Source: Psychrobacter faecalis (GTDB lineage Bacteria; Pseudomonadota; Gammaproteobacteria; Pseudomonadales; Moraxellaceae). From it: a DNA stretch of 38,473 nt. Under the pieces are notes generated by a model. That model did not search any database. It was not told where the DNA came from and saw only the letters and a program-made list of their open reading frames with translations. The DNA lies in assembly GCF_016107575.1 (NCBI RefSeq), contig NZ_JABAST010000028.1:1-38473 (forward strand). Direction: 5' to 3'. The stretch's first letter is position 1. Each line of letters begins with the position of its first letter. Of this stretch, positions 36,382 to 38,473 are shown one piece after another. A program made the position numbers and the translations under genes.

Positions 36382-37152
36382 ATGATTAAAATAAATAATG
36401 TTTCCCACCATATTGGCAGACAGCAAATCCTGCATGACATTAGCCTGTCTTTACCGCCCTCGCAAGTGATTGCCTTAATAGGACCAAATGGTGCGGGTAA
36501 ATCGACGCTGTTTTCGGTGATGGCGCGCTTGCAACCGCTACAATCAGGGCAGGTCAGTTTCGTTATAGGGAATGAGGAGCATGACATTGTCAGCTGTCAT
36601 GCACGAACGCTGTCTAAGACCGTAGCCATGCTTGGGCAAGACAACCAAGTACAAGGTCGGTTGCGTGTGCATGAGCTGCTGATGTTTGGGCGCTATCCTT
36701 ATCATCAAGGACAACCAACGGCTGATGATCAGCAAAAAGTGCAGGAAATTATCGAACGCTTTGAGCTTGAGCCGTTAGCCGAGCGCTTTTTATCGACGCT
36801 CTCTGGCGGTCAGCGTCAACGCGTGCTGATTGCGATGATTGTCTGCCAAGATACACCGTACCTACTCCTTGATGAACCGCTCAACAATCTAGATATGTAC
36901 CATGCTGGCCGTCTGATGCGTGAGCTGCGCGAATTGAGTCATACTGAGCAAAAAACCGTGGTGATTGTCTTGCACGACATCAATCAAGCGGCGCAATTTG
37001 CCGATACGGTAGTGACGATGAAAGAGGGTCGCGTACTGGCAACCGGTGCGCCTGTTGATGTACTCACGCATGAAACCATGAAAGAGCTATACAAAGTCGA
37101 TGTGACTGTCCTTAACCATCAAGGCCGACCCGTGATTGTCGATACGGTTTAA
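36382..37152 (+). CDS. Siderophore ABC transporter ATP-binding protein
   Basis: A 256-residue ATPase that powers import through the two permeases. Walker A is GPNGAGKST (34-42), the ABC signature LSGGQRQR (140-147), Walker B LLLDEP (161-166), and the switch histidine H198 in VLHDINQAAQ. The family members FepC/YclP share the FGRYPYHQG segment. The ribosome site (AAGAA) is weak. It ends 12 bases before the stop of the convergent PepSY remnant, leaving no room for a separate terminator. Confidence 0.92.
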   Translation: MIKINNVSHHIGRQQILHDISLSLPPSQVIALIGPNGAGKSTLFSVMARLQPLQSGQVSFVIGNEEHDIVSCHARTLSKTVAMLGQDNQVQGRLRVHELLMFGRYPYHQGQPTADDQQKVQEIIERFELEPLAERFLSTLSGGQRQRVLIAMIVCQDTPYLLLDEPLNNLDMYHAGRLMRELRELSHTEQKTVVIVLHDINQAAQFADTVVTMKEGRVLATGAPVDVLTHETMKELYKVDVTVLNHQGRPVIVDTV

Positions 37153-37164
37153 GTACGGGGTGTT

Positions 37165-38364
37165 TTATAACTGTTTTTTAATAGCTAGTTTTCCGTAATG
37201 GTTTGAAAATTTATTTTTAATGGTCAATTTTTGCTTTAATCGGCTTTGACGAGCTTTGACCCATAAATACACACCGGTAGCGGACAAAACTGCCACGGCC
37301 AACCCTATCATTGCTAAAAATATTTGATACAGTAAATGAGCGTTACCCTGTCCAATATGTCCCATATGTAAGGTTGAGCACCATTGGTCGATTTTATTAC
37401 CAAATGCGCTTTGATAACCGAAATTAACCTTTTCAACTTTGCCAGTCGCCGCAGACACTGTGATAGACGAGGCACCACCGTGAGTGCCGACATCTTTGTC
37501 GGTTTTAAAACGCATTTGCCATTGCCCCTCCTCTGTAAGCCTGCGGATACCCAATGTCTGCTGTACGGTTACGCCATTTTTTTGCGCAGCAATATGCGCT
37601 TGCTCAGTTAAATACGCAATACTATTCGCTTTATTAACAAAGGTATTACTACCCGTTTCAGTGCTCATTGGTGCAACGGCTGACATAGCCTGCTCGCTCG
37701 ATTTATCTGTTGTCTTTGACTTGCCTTTTTCTTCTCTTTTACCCTCTCTACCTTCAAACCCAACCACTGCTTGCATCACGGGTTGATACACCGATTTTAA
37801 ATTAAAACCGACACTCGACCACGCAATGACAAATAGCATCAGCCACAACCATAAACCAAAAGCGTGATGCAAATCATAATTGAGCTTAAAGGTATTAGTT
37901 TTGCGGCGGATTTTCCACGCCGGTAGCCAGCGCTTAATAAAAGACGCACGTTTTTTAGGCGTAGTTTTAGGTACAGTTTTCTGCAATGCTTTTTTACCGT
38001 TAATAGCTCTAGGAAAGGTCAAGTAAAAGCCAATAAAGCAGTTAATCGTCCAAATAAGGGCAATCAAACCTAGCAGCAGCTTACCAAAATTACCGAGCAA
38101 TAAATCACGGTGCAGCCAAAACACCTTCCACATAGTATTGCGCCACGCCCATTCATCTTTATCACGCGTCCCTAATATATCGCCATTATAAGGATTTATA
38201 TAAACCTCTTGAAACGGCGCTTTGGGCTGATTTTTAGCGCTTTGACCTCGGACTCTATCGACTGAAAATACCGCAGATTTATCCGCTTTTAATGACGTTG
38301 GCATACTAGAAAAATTGTACTCTGGATAGGCGGCGACCACCTTATCGTGCAGGGTTGCAAACAG
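37165..38364 (-). pseudogene. PepSY-TM family iron-related membrane protein, N-terminus lost
   Basis: PepSY-TM proteins (PiuB-like) are inner-membrane proteins often co-regulated with siderophore uptake and thought to take part in periplasmic iron or siderophore reduction. About 400 residues remain: a PepSY-like stretch (FQEVYINPYNGDILGTRDKDEW), membrane helices around KLLLGLIALIWTINCFIGFYLTFP, FGLWLWLMLFVIAWSSVGFNL and LLYQIFLAMIGLAVAVLSATGVYLW, and a long periplasmic loop between the last two. The family normally begins with a short head and a first membrane helix, both missing here. The frame runs back from a GTG at 38340 to LATLHDK and then meets a TAA at 38365-38367 inside AT-rich sequence. 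The simplest reading is that insertion of the element at the right edge removed the start. Confidence 0.8.
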
Positions 38365-38473
38365 TTAAATAAAATATATACAAACCTACCTATTTATTAC
38401 TATAATAGATAGATTATACTATAATATAGAGAGCAAGTTATGGGGAAACTGGTTAGTATTGGGGAGGCTGCCA
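38352..38473 (+). mobile_element. Left end of a probable IS607-family element (continues beyond the window)
   Basis: Sequence that is PepSY-coding on the left changes abruptly near 38352-38367 to a very AT-rich leader, then an ORF resembling the IS607 serine recombinase. The junction region contains GGG at 38352-38354; IS607 elements usually insert at or between G-G dinucleotides without making target duplications, which fits, but the exact edge cannot be set from one end. Two copies of ACTATAATA (38399-38407 and 38418-38426) lie in the leader and may be end-binding repeats or promoter boxes. Confidence 0.55.
38440..38473 (+). CDS. 5' end of a probable IS607-family serine recombinase (OrfA), cut by the window
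   Basis: Only 11 codons are visible: MGKLVSIGEAA. This is the usual opening of the MerR-type helix-turn-helix that precedes the serine recombinase domain of IS607 OrfA. GAGAG lies 8 bases before the ATG. A stand-alone MerR regulator is possible, but the truncated gene beside it favours a transposable element. An IS607 element would be expected to carry a tnpB-like gene downstream, outside the window. Confidence 0.5.
   Translation, partial: MGKLVSIGEAA

Overview
The window looks like a chromosomal segment from a Psychrobacter-type bacterium (Moraxellaceae, Gammaproteobacteria). This is judged from moderate, slightly AT-leaning base composition, the kind of protein divergence seen (for example a Moraxellaceae-style MtgA, a Neisseria/Moraxella-type adhesin complex protein and class II fumarase), and Asn/Ser/Asp-rich extensions on housekeeping proteins. 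No database search was possible, so the genus is inferred from recognition of protein families.

Layout. 1-9.2 kb: a trimeric porin, malate synthase G, and divergently MiaE (tRNA hydroxylase). These are followed by a leftward operon of four very small, hydrophilic, apparently disordered proteins of unknown function (5284-6559), and polyphosphate kinase. 9.3-14.4 kb: monofunctional transglycosylase MtgA, a glutaredoxin-like protein paired with an FMN-dependent lactate/alpha-hydroxy-acid dehydrogenase, a rhomboid protease, a MipA/OmpV outer-membrane protein, and a secreted protein closely resembling the neisserial adhesin complex protein (a lysozyme-inhibitor fold). 14.9-19.3 kb: class II fumarase, a 5-formyl-THF cyclo-ligase with unusual tails plus a small membrane protein, and an Na+/H+ antiporter-family carrier. 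19.6-29.8 kb: Lon protease, two tandem META-domain lipoproteins, lipoprotein Cu,Zn superoxide dismutase, DNA topoisomerase I, an N-terminally anchored membrane protein and a DUF2799-type lipoprotein.

30-38.5 kb is an iron-acquisition block. tonB-exbB-exbD runs leftward. Divergent from it is a four-gene FatB/CeuE/YclQ-type siderophore ABC importer (binding lipoprotein, two permeases, ATPase). The shared 356-bp control region carries a good Fur-box match near tonB and a second Fur-like site overlapping the -35 of a promoter facing the binding protein. Substrate would pass an unseen outer-membrane receptor energised by TonB-ExbBD, be captured by the lipoprotein and be imported by the ABC transporter. 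A convergent PepSY-TM protein, a family often linked to iron-siderophore handling, follows. It lacks its N-terminus: its frame stops at an AT-rich junction, and 73 bases beyond that an ORF starts at the right window edge whose first 11 residues look like the MerR-type head of an IS607-family serine recombinase. This is most simply an insertion that has broken the PepSY gene.

The most interesting unexplained structures are: (a) two intergenic elements (about 11.83-11.91 kb and 29.83-29.90 kb) that share a conserved core in opposite orientations but carry different, individually perfect, 13-16 bp inverted-repeat arms; (b) the small disordered-protein operon; and (c) the IS607-like junction. No rRNA, tRNA, CRISPR array or prophage was seen.
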